Of a stretch of 12,692 bases of DNA, positions 1 through 6,314 are shown in pieces. Where the stretch lies: contig JAODNG010000565.1 in assembly GCA_025465385.1 (NCBI GenBank), positions 1-12,692 of the forward strand, written 5' to 3'. A program made the position numbers and the translations under genes. Each line of letters opens with the position of its first letter. The first letter of the stretch is position 1. Below the pieces are notes generated by a model that saw only the letters and a list, made by a program, of their open reading frames with translations, ran no database searches and was not told the DNA's origin. This DNA is from Pseudonocardiales bacterium (GTDB lineage: Bacteria; Actinomycetota; Actinomycetes; Mycobacteriales; Pseudonocardiaceae).

Positions 1-173
1 CCACCACCCGGCACCAGCCCGATGTGCTGGCCCTCGGCCTCGAAGCCGACGTAGTAGGACCCGTCGGTCTGCGGCGGGACGCCGAGCAGAGCGGCGTACA
101 CCGCCTTGGCCGTCGCCAGGTCGGACATGGGATGCAGCACGGTCTTGATTCCCTGGGTGGAAGAGCCGGTCAT
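1..173 (-). CDS. VOC (glyoxalase/bleomycin-resistance fold) protein, 3' end outside window
   Basis: The reading frame starts with ATG at 173, behind a good ribosome binding site (AGGAGT, 5 nt upstream), and runs off the left edge after 57 codons. The visible part has the beta-alpha-beta start of a VOC module: a first strand with GIKTVLHPMSDL, a helix with ATAKAVYAALLG, then a strand pair ending in YYVGFEAEGQHIGLVPGG. DLATAKAVYAALLGV matches the usual D-x2-A-x2-F/Y-Y-x2-L-G pattern after the first strand. VOC proteins bind metals or small hydrophobic ligands and act as isomerases, dioxygenases or resistance proteins, so the substrate cannot be told from this piece. A fragment of a second VOC gene lies directly upstream on the same strand, so the two may once have formed a tandem pair. 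Confidence 0.8.
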   Translation of the reverse strand, partial: MTGSSTQGIKTVLHPMSDLATAKAVYAALLGVPPQTDGSYYVGFEAEGQHIGLVPGG

Positions 174-222
174 GGTTACTCCTGAAGTCGTGGGTCACAT
201 CGACCCGGTGGGATTGTCGAGC

Positions 223-360
223 TTAAAGACGAACGGGAAGCCCGAAAATCGACGTTCCGGGCTGGTCGGCGGGGCCGACCGTGGTCCAGCGCATCCCGCC
301 GTATGCGACGTCGTTGCGGACCTCGAAGCCGAGGGTGTCGCGATAGAAGGCCTCACCTGT
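223..360 (-). pseudogene. Fragment of a second VOC/glyoxalase gene
   Basis: On the minus strand an open stretch reads EAFYRDTLGFEVRNDV and then AYGGMRWTTVGPADQPGTS, ending in FGLPVRL and TAA at 223-225. This is the typical first half of a glyoxalase-fold module (A-F-Y-x-D-x-L-G-F-E-V, then M-R-W-x-T-V-x-P). No start codon or first beta strand lies upstream of about position 360. After GTSI the family sequence is lost and a stop follows. It is therefore a remnant broken at both ends. It lies 50 nt upstream of the intact VOC gene and in the same direction. Confidence 0.7.
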
Positions 361-362
361 TT

Positions 363-709
363 CGCAACTAGGGCGGCGCAGCGTGGGTGCATTTGTGGCG
401 GCGTTCGCTTGTGATCAGTGACGGTCGCAGGCGGTTGCGCTAGCCAGATGCCTGCTCACGTTGCTTCGGCGATCACAGCTGGTCGGCGCGTCGCTGATCT
501 CGAAAGCGCGCTCCTGGCCACGAGCAGGAGGGTACGGAACACAAGGCGCTTCGGCCGGTGAGTGACGAACTGAGTGCCAACCACCGCGAACCGGACTGTT
601 GGCGGAAGATGTCACGAACCGCGGTGCCGAATGCGCGGTGGCTCTAACTCACCCATCAGCGTAGCGATGCAGTGCGCGAGGATCTCATGACACGATCATT
701 CGCGGAGAA
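363..709. other. Gene-free stretch
   Basis: I recognise no gene, RNA or repeat here. Short open frames on either strand have the arginine/proline/serine-rich composition of shadow frames and no convincing ribosome binding site. Confidence 0.5.
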
Positions 710-832
710 TCACTCCCGACGTTCATAACCGACGCCGACGAGGAAGGCCAGAAGTCGGGCGAGGTCACTGTCCGATGGACTTGCCCGCGCCAGCTCACCC
801 GACTCCTCCGCCTCCGTTGCACCCCACGCCCG

Positions 833-1183
833 TCAATCCCCCCGGTGAGCGTCCTCGAACGCTTTCGCCACCTCCAGCGGGATCCGGCCACGGTCAGAGA
901 TGTTATGCCCGTTCGCCCGCGCCCACTCGCGGATCGAGGCGGTCTGCTCCCGGCTCTGCCGCTGGCCGCTGGACGTGCGCTTCGACGTGGTCGAAACAGC
1001 AGTGAGCTTGCCCACTTTGCGTGCCTTCGCCAGGTACCGTGCCAGGTTGTCGCGAAGCTCACCAGCGTGATCGCGGGACAAGTCAATCTCGAACTCTCGG
1101 CCGTCGATGCCAAAGAGGACCGTCTCGTCAGCTTTGTCACCGGTAAGGTCGTCGATCAGCTCAACTTTAGTTTGAGTCGCCAC
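833..1183 (-). CDS. lsr2: Lsr2 family nucleoid-associated protein
   Basis: This 116-residue protein has the Lsr2 layout. The N-terminal part, residues 1-58, is the dimerisation region, with VELIDDLTGDKADETVLFG and EFEIDLS. A variable basic linker covers about 59-78, and the C-terminal part is the DNA-binding domain (IREWARANGHNISDRGRIP, RGR at 98-100). In mycobacterial Lsr2 the RGR tripeptide enters the minor groove of AT-rich DNA, and the protein bridges DNA and silences acquired genes. The start is GTG at 1183, preceded by GGGAG. The stop of a small upstream ORF lies only 3 nt away, which suggests translational coupling. Lsr2 is usually encoded as a core gene. A copy here, next to gene fragments and short unknown ORFs, may be an accessory paralogue carried by a mobile region (inference). 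The same frame stays open for 40 codons after the TGA. Confidence 0.93.
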   Translation of the reverse strand: MATQTKVELIDDLTGDKADETVLFGIDGREFEIDLSRDHAGELRDNLARYLAKARKVGKLTAVSTTSKRTSSGQRQSREQTASIREWARANGHNISDRGRIPLEVAKAFEDAHRGD

Positions 1184-1186
1184 AGC

Positions 1187-1360
1187 TCACTCCCATAAGG
1201 TCGTACGGGGATTGTCCGAGGCAGGATAGACCATTAGACGGACGGGTCCACACTCGGGTAGCTGGTCGACTTCGCCAGTGATGTAAAAGCGACGGGCACA
1301 GTCCGAGCAGCGTGGTGGCAACGGCAGACCCGAAGGCCTCGGGAAGCGACAAATCCGCAT
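1187..1360 (-). CDS. Possible small cysteine-containing protein just upstream of lsr2
   Basis: From ATG at 1360 the frame gives 57 residues and ends in TGA 3 nt before the GTG of lsr2. The same frame is open back to an ATG at 1423, so the start is uncertain, and neither start has a strong ribosome binding site. Cysteines are at 4, 18, 21 and 37. RCSDC gives a CxxC pair, as in zinc ribbons or knuckles. The composition (FYITGEVDQLPECGPVRLMVY) is not the arginine/serine/proline mix of a shadow frame. I do not recognise a family. The spacing suggests co-transcription and coupled translation with lsr2. It could still be a chance open frame. Confidence 0.4.
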   Translation of the reverse strand: MRICRFPRPSGLPLPPRCSDCARRFYITGEVDQLPECGPVRLMVYPASDNPRTTLWE

Positions 1361-1454
1361 GGCTTCAAGCACAACCACCGTGGGCTGAGAGATACAGGAT
1401 GCAAGTCCCCGTCTGGCAACCATTCATGCTGGAGCCGATGCTCCCACACCGATC

Positions 1455-1655
1455 CTAACCCGAGCAGATCCGATGGCAGGGATCTGTACCGGCCAGCACG
1501 GCTGTCCGTATCAGCTGACCTTCTGCCACATCGTCGCGGATAAAGACCCAACGGCGCAAGCTGTCGCACACCAGCAACCACCAATCCGCCAGGCGGCACT
1601 CGTCACAGGCACACCACCGATATCGCCCGAGTCGCGGGCGCGATCGTGGGCTCAT
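1455..1655 (-). CDS. Possible small CxCxxC protein of unknown function
   Basis: The frame is open from a TTG at 1757, but the part that looks coding begins near ATG 1655 (66 residues). It contains RWCACDECRLADWWLLVC followed by RRWVFIRDDVAEGQL and a C-terminal CHRIC. Cysteines in this numbering are 15, 17, 20, 30, 60 and 64, a pattern compatible with metal binding. I know no family for it. It lies on the same strand as, and upstream of, the other cysteine-containing ORF and lsr2, and 27-130 nt downstream of the 57-residue ORF, depending on the start. No convincing ribosome binding site is visible, so it remains a candidate only. Confidence 0.33.
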   Translation of the reverse strand: MSPRSRPRLGRYRWCACDECRLADWWLLVCDSLRRWVFIRDDVAEGQLIRTAVLAGTDPCHRICSG

Positions 1656-1784
1656 CCTCGTCTCATCCGCCTGCGTTCGTCTACGTTGATCGGTATTCGG
1701 ATCAATGCGGCGGTGCAGGTCACGGAGGTGAGGGTTATTTGGTGAATTATTATCCAAACTTCTGAAAATCGGAAGGTCAGCGGT

Positions 1785-1958
1785 TCAGCCCCGTGTGTGG
1801 CTGCCGCGATTCTGGCGAGCGTAATCGCGGACATACCGACGGTGAGCGTTTACGTTGCGCAGCGCCTGCGCGATGCCCTGCGCGAAAGGTTGCCAGCCCT
1901 GCATCTCGCCGTCCGTCTGCCCCATCTGCAACTGGGCCGCCCGCTTGGTATGGGACAT
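1785..1958 (-). CDS. Small protein of 57 residues, unknown function
   Basis: ATG at 1958 is preceded by a near-perfect Shine-Dalgarno sequence (CGGAGG, 4 nt spacer). The frame codes for 57 residues, beginning MSHTKRAAQLQMGQTDGEMQ and continuing through WQPFAQGIAQALRNVNAHRR to a basic tail. The codons are mostly G/C-ending. The middle could form one amphipathic helix, and the C-terminus is arginine-rich (YVRDYARQNRG), so binding to nucleic acid is possible but not shown. There is no signal peptide, membrane span or cysteine. It is the first of three short minus-strand ORFs that lead into lsr2. I do not recognise a family. Confidence 0.55.
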   Translation of the reverse strand: MSHTKRAAQLQMGQTDGEMQGWQPFAQGIAQALRNVNAHRRYVRDYARQNRGSHTRG

Positions 1959-2070
1959 GGTGCCTCCGATGATTAGGTACTACTGCCGTCCTAGGGTCTG
2001 CTTCGCGCGAGTGTTCTCGCGTGGCGGAGCGGGGAAAGATGTTCGTGGAGTTAAGCATCGTAGAGCAGCG

Positions 2071-2277
2071 TTATCCCGCGGCCTGGTCTCGCCGCGCTCG
2101 CCGGGCGGCACGGTACGCCGGTTCTCTTAGGGAACGAAACGGTTGTGCAAGTGGAAGGCCCGGCAACGGATTGAGCACCGGGTCGAAAGAAACCGGCACG
2201 TCGAGCACGTCGTCGTCATCACGGGCCAGTGTCACCTCCGCAAACGGCATCCAGTCGCCCAACAGCGTCGCGACCAT
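2071..2277 (-). CDS. Short ORF at the end of the ferritin/hemerythrin operon, perhaps a catalase-like C-terminal remnant
   Basis: The frame gives 68 residues from ATG 2277. It is open a little further upstream (DEGRVKFRL, after a TAA) without another start codon. The ATG has no clear ribosome binding site of its own, but an 8-codon ORF starting behind GAGAGG ends in TGATG overlapping it. The text GDWMPFAEVTL, then DVPVSFDPVLNPLPGLPLAQ and SLREPAYRAARRARR, weakly resembles the C-terminal end of catalase-family proteins (W-P-F-x-x-V-A-T-L-T, then S-F-x-P-x..L-P-x..R-x-P-L-x..R-x..Y-x..R). It may therefore be the tail of a deleted catalase-like gene. It lies 53 nt after the hemerythrin gene on the same strand, so it is probably on the same transcript. 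Confidence 0.45.
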   Translation of the reverse strand: MVATLLGDWMPFAEVTLARDDDDVLDVPVSFDPVLNPLPGLPLAQPFRSLREPAYRAARRARRDQAAG

Positions 2278-2329
2278 CAGCCGGAACTTGACACGTCCCT
2301 CATCCTCTCGAGGTTTTTACTGTGTGCGT

Positions 2330-2920
2330 TCAGCGGTTGGTGGACATCGACGCGCGGACCATGTCCTTCGTCCGGTCGAACAGCGATACCACCGGACCGA
2401 CGACGGTGTTGGCAGTCGCGGACTCCACACCCGGATGCGGATGCGTCGGCGCCATGGCCTCCGCCGCTCGGACCATGCTCACTAGAGGCTGCAGCTCCGA
2501 CGCCGCCACTTCCCGGCGCAGGTAGCGGAACTCGTAGGCTTCCTCGTTATGTGCGTGCGTCAACACGCTGGCTCGCAGCTTGGCGAGGAGTAACGGGAAC
2601 TGGTTGGAGTCCGGCCCGACGTCCTCGAGTTTCACGAGCATCTCTTTGGCTTCGCGTTCCTCGGAGAGCCGGTCGTCGACGATGTCACCGCCGCCGTGTA
2701 CCCCAGTGCGCACCAGCGGATGGATCAGTTGTTCCTCCGCGGTCTCGTGCACCGCGAGCAGCCTCACCAGCCGCTCGAACGCGTCCCGGCGCGCCTTCCC
2801 GGTGGACTTCTCCACCTCGGTGAACAGATCCCGGATCTGCATGTGCTGGCCGATCAGGAACTCGACCACGTCATGCGCCGCGTCCACTCCGTCTGTTTCT
2901 GCTGCTTGTGTCGTTGTCAT
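2330..2920 (-). CDS. Hemerythrin HHE-domain protein
   Basis: This 196-residue protein has the histidine/acidic pattern of a hemerythrin four-helix bundle: H26 in FLIGQHMQIRDLF, H58-x3-E62-x4-H67 in VHETAEEQLIHP, and H122-x3-E126 in LTHAHNEEAYEF. These residues bind a non-haem di-iron site. In actinobacteria such cytosolic proteins act on oxygen, peroxide or nitric oxide, or sense them; which one applies here is not visible. A C-terminal tail of about 50 residues follows the bundle. The ATG lies 1 nt after the TGA of the ferritin-like gene upstream (TGACATG), so the two are almost certainly translated from one mRNA. Both would be driven by the SigF-like promoter at 4176-4200. Confidence 0.88.
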   Translation of the reverse strand: MTTTQAAETDGVDAAHDVVEFLIGQHMQIRDLFTEVEKSTGKARRDAFERLVRLLAVHETAEEQLIHPLVRTGVHGGGDIVDDRLSEEREAKEMLVKLEDVGPDSNQFPLLLAKLRASVLTHAHNEEAYEFRYLRREVAASELQPLVSMVRAAEAMAPTHPHPGVESATANTVVGPVVSLFDRTKDMVRASMSTNR

Positions 2921-2921
2921 G

Positions 2922-4136
2922 TCATGCCTTACTGGTCGCGCCCTGGCGCAACTCGGGTCGGGGGTGTGGGCCCTCGGTCTCGATCCGGTAATCGGTGCCG
3001 AACACCGAGTTGTGCTCGTCGATGACGCGGTCGCTGGCCGGATCCTCGCCGCCCATCACGGCGTCCTGCATCTTCTGGAACCGCTCGTGCGCCTCGCTGA
3101 CGAAGCCGGTGCCCAGCGTGGTGAGATCGATCTGGGTGTCGAGCAGTTCGCGCAGGTAGGCCTTGTTGGGCTCGAAGGTCAGCACGTTCGGCAGCTCCGG
3201 AGCGAGCACCTCAGCAGGGTCGCGCCCGTCGTGCTGACGCATCAGATCGCACGCCGCGTGCAGATGCTCGAGCTCCATGTTCAGGTGCAGCTCCCAGATC
3301 GCCTTGACCTTGCGGTCGGACTCCTGCTCCATGAACGAGTAGTAGAGGTAGCACTCGTTGTACTCGTGATTGACCAGCCGCTCCCACCAGGTCTCCCCCG
3401 GGTCGAGCAGCGACTCGTAGTGAGTGACGTGCTCCTCCTCGACCATCGCGATCTCCTGGTAGAGCTGGCGCGCGATCGGCTCCATGTACTGCGGGCCGAC
3501 GTTGAGGTAAAAGTTCATCGTCTGCTGCTCAGCCGACAAGATCGTCAACGCGTGCAGCTTCGAGATCGGGGCTGCCGCGCTGCGGTCATACGGCTTGCGC
3601 ACGTTGTCGATCGGGTTGCGGTGGTGGTAACGGGTCGGCCGGCCCGGGATGACCTCGGTGAGCTGGTCGACGATCTTCTCCGCCTTGCGGTGCTGCAACA
3701 TCTCGTAAAGGTTCGCGTAGCGGTACAGGTGGTCAAAGTCTTCCAGCACGCCGAACTCGTAGCACTGGGTCAGGTAGGGGTCGGGTTCCATCCGGGCGAC
3801 CCAGGCGGTCAGGTCGACCGCGACCTGCTCGTAGGAGATCGTCGTCTCCAGCGGCGAGGACGAACCGGGCAACAACCAGTTGACGACCTTCTGCTGTTGC
3901 TGCTCGAGGTAACGGATCTCGGCCAGCTTATGCTTGACCTCCATGTCCGGGCAGATCCGGGCGAAGTTGTGGCTGAACAGCAGCGCCTCGATCTCGATGC
4001 CGTTCATCGTGATGATCCGGCACTTGGTGTAGGGGTCGCTGTGATCCGGATCGACGGGCTCGACGTCGAGTTCGCGCCAACTGCGGAGCTGCTTGTCCAG
4101 CGGGATACCGCGTTGTTCGAGCGGGTTGAAAGTCAT
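2922..4136 (-). CDS. Ferritin-like (di-iron) domain protein, 404 residues
   Basis: This long, mostly helical, acidic protein has two sets of carboxylate/histidine motifs of the ferritin-like fold. Candidate ligands in the first half are E73 (LAEIRYLEQQ) and E132-x3-H136 (LEDFDH). In the second half they are E203 (SAEQQTMNFY), E233-x2-H236 (VEEEHVTHYE), E261/E270 and E290-x2-H293 (MELEHLH). This suggests two fused ferritin-like bundles. The pairing of ligands is my inference, and no substrate can be named. ATG 4136 has GGA about 5 nt upstream. The protein has no signal peptide and should be cytosolic. The gene heads an operon with the hemerythrin and has a SigF-type promoter about 40 nt upstream, so induction in stationary phase or by oxidative or osmotic stress is likely. 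Confidence 0.82.
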   Translation of the reverse strand: MTFNPLEQRGIPLDKQLRSWRELDVEPVDPDHSDPYTKCRIITMNGIEIEALLFSHNFARICPDMEVKHKLAEIRYLEQQQQKVVNWLLPGSSSPLETTISYEQVAVDLTAWVARMEPDPYLTQCYEFGVLEDFDHLYRYANLYEMLQHRKAEKIVDQLTEVIPGRPTRYHHRNPIDNVRKPYDRSAAAPISKLHALTILSAEQQTMNFYLNVGPQYMEPIARQLYQEIAMVEEEHVTHYESLLDPGETWWERLVNHEYNECYLYYSFMEQESDRKVKAIWELHLNMELEHLHAACDLMRQHDGRDPAEVLAPELPNVLTFEPNKAYLRELLDTQIDLTTLGTGFVSEAHERFQKMQDAVMGGEDPASDRVIDEHNSVFGTDYRIETEGPHPRPELRQGATSKA

Positions 4137-4175
4137 GGGATTCCAAACCGTGGCGGGTAGTAGGGCATCACGGCC

Positions 4176-4200
4176 TACCCTGCAGGGGATCGCCTGAAAC
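4176..4200 (-). promoter_or_regulatory. SigF/SigB-type promoter of the ferritin-like/hemerythrin operon
   Basis: On the minus strand GTTT (4200-4197) is followed, after 16 nt, by GGGTA (4180-4176). The mycobacterial SigF consensus is GGTTT-N15-17-GGGTA, and related SigB-group factors use the same elements. Transcription would start near 4169, giving a 5' leader of about 33 nt before ATG 4136. The match and its position upstream of a stress-type operon are seen directly; the assignment to SigF is inference. Confidence 0.72.
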
Positions 4201-4382
4201 TGCTGACGAGCTTGCTCAAAGTTTCTTGTTACTTCAGTTTCGGCCCAGCAGCGCGGCCACCCACAGCGACTCGTGGGGGAGTCACATGCCGCCTGACCAC
4301 TCTGTCAGCGCCCCTTCGGGTGTTGTGGGAAACTCGTGCCGGGCCCGAACTACGTGGTCGCTCGACCACCTCAGCAACGACG
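4201..4382. other. Gene-free stretch between divergent operons
   Basis: This is the space between the promoter of the minus-strand ferritin-like operon and the plus-strand phosphatase unit. I see no second GTTT/GGGTA pair in the plus direction and cannot place the promoter of the phosphatase. Confidence 0.4.
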
Positions 4383-4532
4383 ATGAAGTTCGGGGCTCGC
4401 GGCGGTGTGGTGTCGCTCGGTGGGACCAACTGGACCATCGAGCTCCACAAGTTCGACCGGGGCACGGCGCTAGGGAGAACCGCCGATTGGATCAGCTCCT
4501 CGCGTCTGGCGCCGCGAAGGCTGTTGGATTGA
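4383..4532 (+). CDS. Possible 49-residue ORF coupled to the SpoIIE phosphatase gene
   Basis: From ATG 4383 the frame codes for 49 residues beginning MKFGARGGVVSLGGTNWTIE and ending APRRLLD. Third codon positions are strongly G/C, as in the real genes around it, and the stop lies 3 nt before the GTG start of the phosphatase gene. No ribosome binding site is obvious before the ATG, and the frame stays open further upstream, so the start is uncertain. I do not recognise a family. It may be a small co-translated partner, the tail of a lost gene, or chance. Confidence 0.3.
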   Translation: MKFGARGGVVSLGGTNWTIELHKFDRGTALGRTADWISSSRLAPRRLLD

Positions 4533-4535
4533 CCA

Positions 4536-5759
4536 GTGGACTCGGAGCTGGAGCAGCGGCAGTGGTGGCAGGTAGTGGCCCAGATCATCGAGGAGAGCCA
4601 CACCGCCTCCGGTGATGATCTTCCACGGGTGATCGCTGAGGCGGTGAGCCTGGTGGGGCTGACGGCGCAGATGTATCTAGTGGACCTTGCTCAACGGACA
4701 CTCTGGCCGATTCCGAAAGGTTCCGGAGGTGCGGTCACCGTTGAAGGCAGCCTGGCCGGGCGCGCATTCCAGTTCGTCAAGATCCTCGCCGGCACCGATC
4801 CCGACGCGGGCGTGGTGCTGTGGGTTCCGATGGTCGATGGAACCGACCGGCTTGGCGTGCTGCGCATGGGGTTGCCGAACGGAACCGACGGTGACGACCC
4901 CGGGTTGCGTCAGCGGTGCTCGGTGGTAGCGGGGCTGGCCGGCCATCTCGTGGCCACCAAGTTCCCCTACGGCGACGCACTGCACGTCGCCCGCCGTAGC
5001 ACACCGCTGACCGTGGATGCTGAGTTGCTCTGGCAGCTCCTGCCGCCACTCACCTTCACCTCCCGCGACTTGGTCATCACCGCAGTGCTTGAACCGCACG
5101 ACCGGGTCGGGGGCGACGGTTTCGACTACGCCGTCGATAAGGGGGTGGCGTTTTGTGGGCTCTTCGACGCCGTTGGCCACGACCTACAAGCCGGCCTGAC
5201 CACCGCCGTGGCCCTCGCCGCGATTCGCAATGCCCGCCGCAGCGGCGAGCACGACCTCAGTGTGATTGCGCGCCGCGCCGACGCCGAGATCATCGCCCAC
5301 GGTCCGGGCGCCCGTTTTGTCACTGCGGTCCTGGCACGTCTGGACACCAGCACCGGTGTGCTGAGTTATCTCGTCGCCGGGCATCCCCCGCCGTTGCTGC
5401 TGCGCGCGAACAGGTCTGTGAAAGCACTTCAGTACGGCCGTCGGGTACCTCTGGGCGTGTCCGGCCGCGACGTCGGGGTCGTACACGAACATCTCGAGCC
5501 GGGCGATCGGCTGCTGCTCTACACCGACGGCATCACCGAAGCCCGCGACGCCCATGGTCGTTCTTTCGGAACCGACCGGCTGATCGACTTCGCAGAACGC
5601 AGTGGCGCCGATGGCCTGCCGGCACCGGAGACCCTGCGCCGGCTGGCCCACGACGTTCTCGAGCACCAAAAAGGTTTGCTTCAAGATGACGCCACCCTCC
5701 TCATGGTCGACTGGCGACCGGTCAACCCCAGCGTCGCGCCGCTTCCTGTGACTGAATGA
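4536..5759 (+). CDS. SpoIIE/RsbU-type PP2C phosphatase with N-terminal GAF-like region
   Basis: This is a 407-residue soluble protein. Residues 20-145 look like a GAF-type sensor (AVSLVGLTAQMYLVDLAQ, GSLAGRAFQ, VLWVPMVDGTDRLGVLRMGL). Residues 165-393 form a PP2C-SpoIIE domain with the metal-binding acidic residues in place: GGDGFDY (D194, D197), FDAVGHDLQAG (D211), AGHPPPLLL (281-289), YTDGITEARD (D331) and DDATLLM (D384, D385). Such phosphatases dephosphorylate anti-anti-sigma (STAS) proteins and so release SigB/SigF-type sigma factors. No STAS protein or anti-sigma kinase gene is visible nearby, so the partner is unknown. The GTG start at 4536 is fixed by an in-frame TGA just before it. The gene faces away from an operon with a SigF-type promoter, which fits a stress-response role. 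Confidence 0.9.
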   Translation: MDSELEQRQWWQVVAQIIEESHTASGDDLPRVIAEAVSLVGLTAQMYLVDLAQRTLWPIPKGSGGAVTVEGSLAGRAFQFVKILAGTDPDAGVVLWVPMVDGTDRLGVLRMGLPNGTDGDDPGLRQRCSVVAGLAGHLVATKFPYGDALHVARRSTPLTVDAELLWQLLPPLTFTSRDLVITAVLEPHDRVGGDGFDYAVDKGVAFCGLFDAVGHDLQAGLTTAVALAAIRNARRSGEHDLSVIARRADAEIIAHGPGARFVTAVLARLDTSTGVLSYLVAGHPPPLLLRANRSVKALQYGRRVPLGVSGRDVGVVHEHLEPGDRLLLYTDGITEARDAHGRSFGTDRLIDFAERSGADGLPAPETLRRLAHDVLEHQKGLLQDDATLLMVDWRPVNPSVAPLPVTE

Positions 5760-6011
5760 CTTTCCATCCCGGCCGGGAACCGCTGGAGATCCCGACGACG
5801 AGCCGCCGAGCGTTGGGAGGGCGGCTTCGACGTCATCGAAGAGCAGCAGCCCAGCTTTCTGTTCGAACGGTCGGTGCTGGTCAGCGGGGTAGTGCCCCGC
5901 ACCACCGGGTACGAACCGGGTTTTCCGCCCCAGCAAGCCTGGCTGCACAACAGCTGGCAACCCGACCCGGCACGCACCTTGACCACCCCCGGCCTCCCCG
6001 CAGGACCTTGA
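5756..6011 (+). pseudogene. Frameshifted C-terminal part of an MBL-fold metallo-hydrolase
   Basis: Directly at the phosphatase stop (overlap ATGA) one frame reads HPGREPLEIPTTSRRAL. The next frame, from about 5814, continues GGFDVIEEQQPSFLFERSVL and then VPRTTGYEPGFPPQQAW..SWQPDP, before it ends at 6009-6011. Joined across a 1-nt shift near 5812-5820, this is the late part of a metallo-beta-lactamase-fold hydrolase of the type that carries F-x-x-V-E-x-x-Q-P-S-F-L and T-x-x-F/Y-E-x-G-F-P. The HxHxDH metal-binding N-terminal half is missing, and the family tail after PDP is lost. The piece is therefore truncated at both ends as well as frameshifted. Confidence 0.68.
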
Positions 6012-6301
6012 CATCAGCGGGGTCGGCCCCACACGCGGGAACCGCCCGAGTTCGCGGTCGTCGCTGGGCACTCGCCGTGGGCGGCGGCGTAATCATTTTC
6101 AATTTGGCACCGTTCCTCGATAAAGGAAGCGCTACGAAAGTCGACGAGAAGTCGTTGAGCACAGCATCAGGACCTTGAGCTGATCGACACTGCGGTGCGC
6201 GCCCTGCTCGGTGCGGTAACCGGTGATCGGAACGCTTCATGGGTCGCCCGGGCCGATACAGCCCGGCCACGCGCACCGGGCATGGTCGGAGTTGAGTTCG
6301 A
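6012..6301. other. Gene-free stretch upstream of the deaminase
   Basis: Open frames exist on the plus strand. One contains FAVVAGHSPWAAA and another ELIDTAVRALLGAVTGDRNA. They may be decayed coding sequence continuing from the MBL remnant, but I cannot assign them. The 120 codons in frame upstream of the deaminase ATG are judged non-coding because a -10 box lies 7 nt before that ATG. Confidence 0.35.
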
Positions 6302-6307
6302 TACACT
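6302..6307 (+). promoter_or_regulatory. -10 box for a leaderless deaminase mRNA
   Basis: TACACT fits the actinobacterial -10 pattern TANNNT and ends 7 nt before ATG 6315. Transcription would start at or next to the A of the ATG. No Shine-Dalgarno sequence precedes the ATG, which agrees with leaderless translation. No clear -35 box is visible. Confidence 0.5.
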
Positions 6308-6314
6308 ATCGCCG

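Noticed and set aside
685..1140. Minus-strand frame of 151 codons over lsr2
   Set aside because: It runs in a different frame across lsr2 and consists of arginine/serine-rich shadow sequence.
2006..2021. Hairpin CGCGAG-AACA-CTCGCG as a terminator
   Set aside because: The stem is only 6 bp, has no T-run, and such G/C-rich palindromes are frequent by chance here.
1777..2058. Minus-strand frame of 93 codons
   Set aside because: It overlaps the 57-residue ORF in another frame. It lacks the CGGAGG binding site and has shadow-type composition.
2580..4160. Plus-strand open frame of 526 codons
   Set aside because: It lies opposite the ferritin-like and hemerythrin genes, whose motifs are clear. 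Long antisense frames are a by-product of G/C-ending codons, and this one is rich in V/L/R/D with no domain.
5184..6071. Minus-strand open frame of 295 codons
   Set aside because: Most of it is antisense to the SpoIIE phosphatase, and the rest to the MBL remnant. It has no motif and no binding site.
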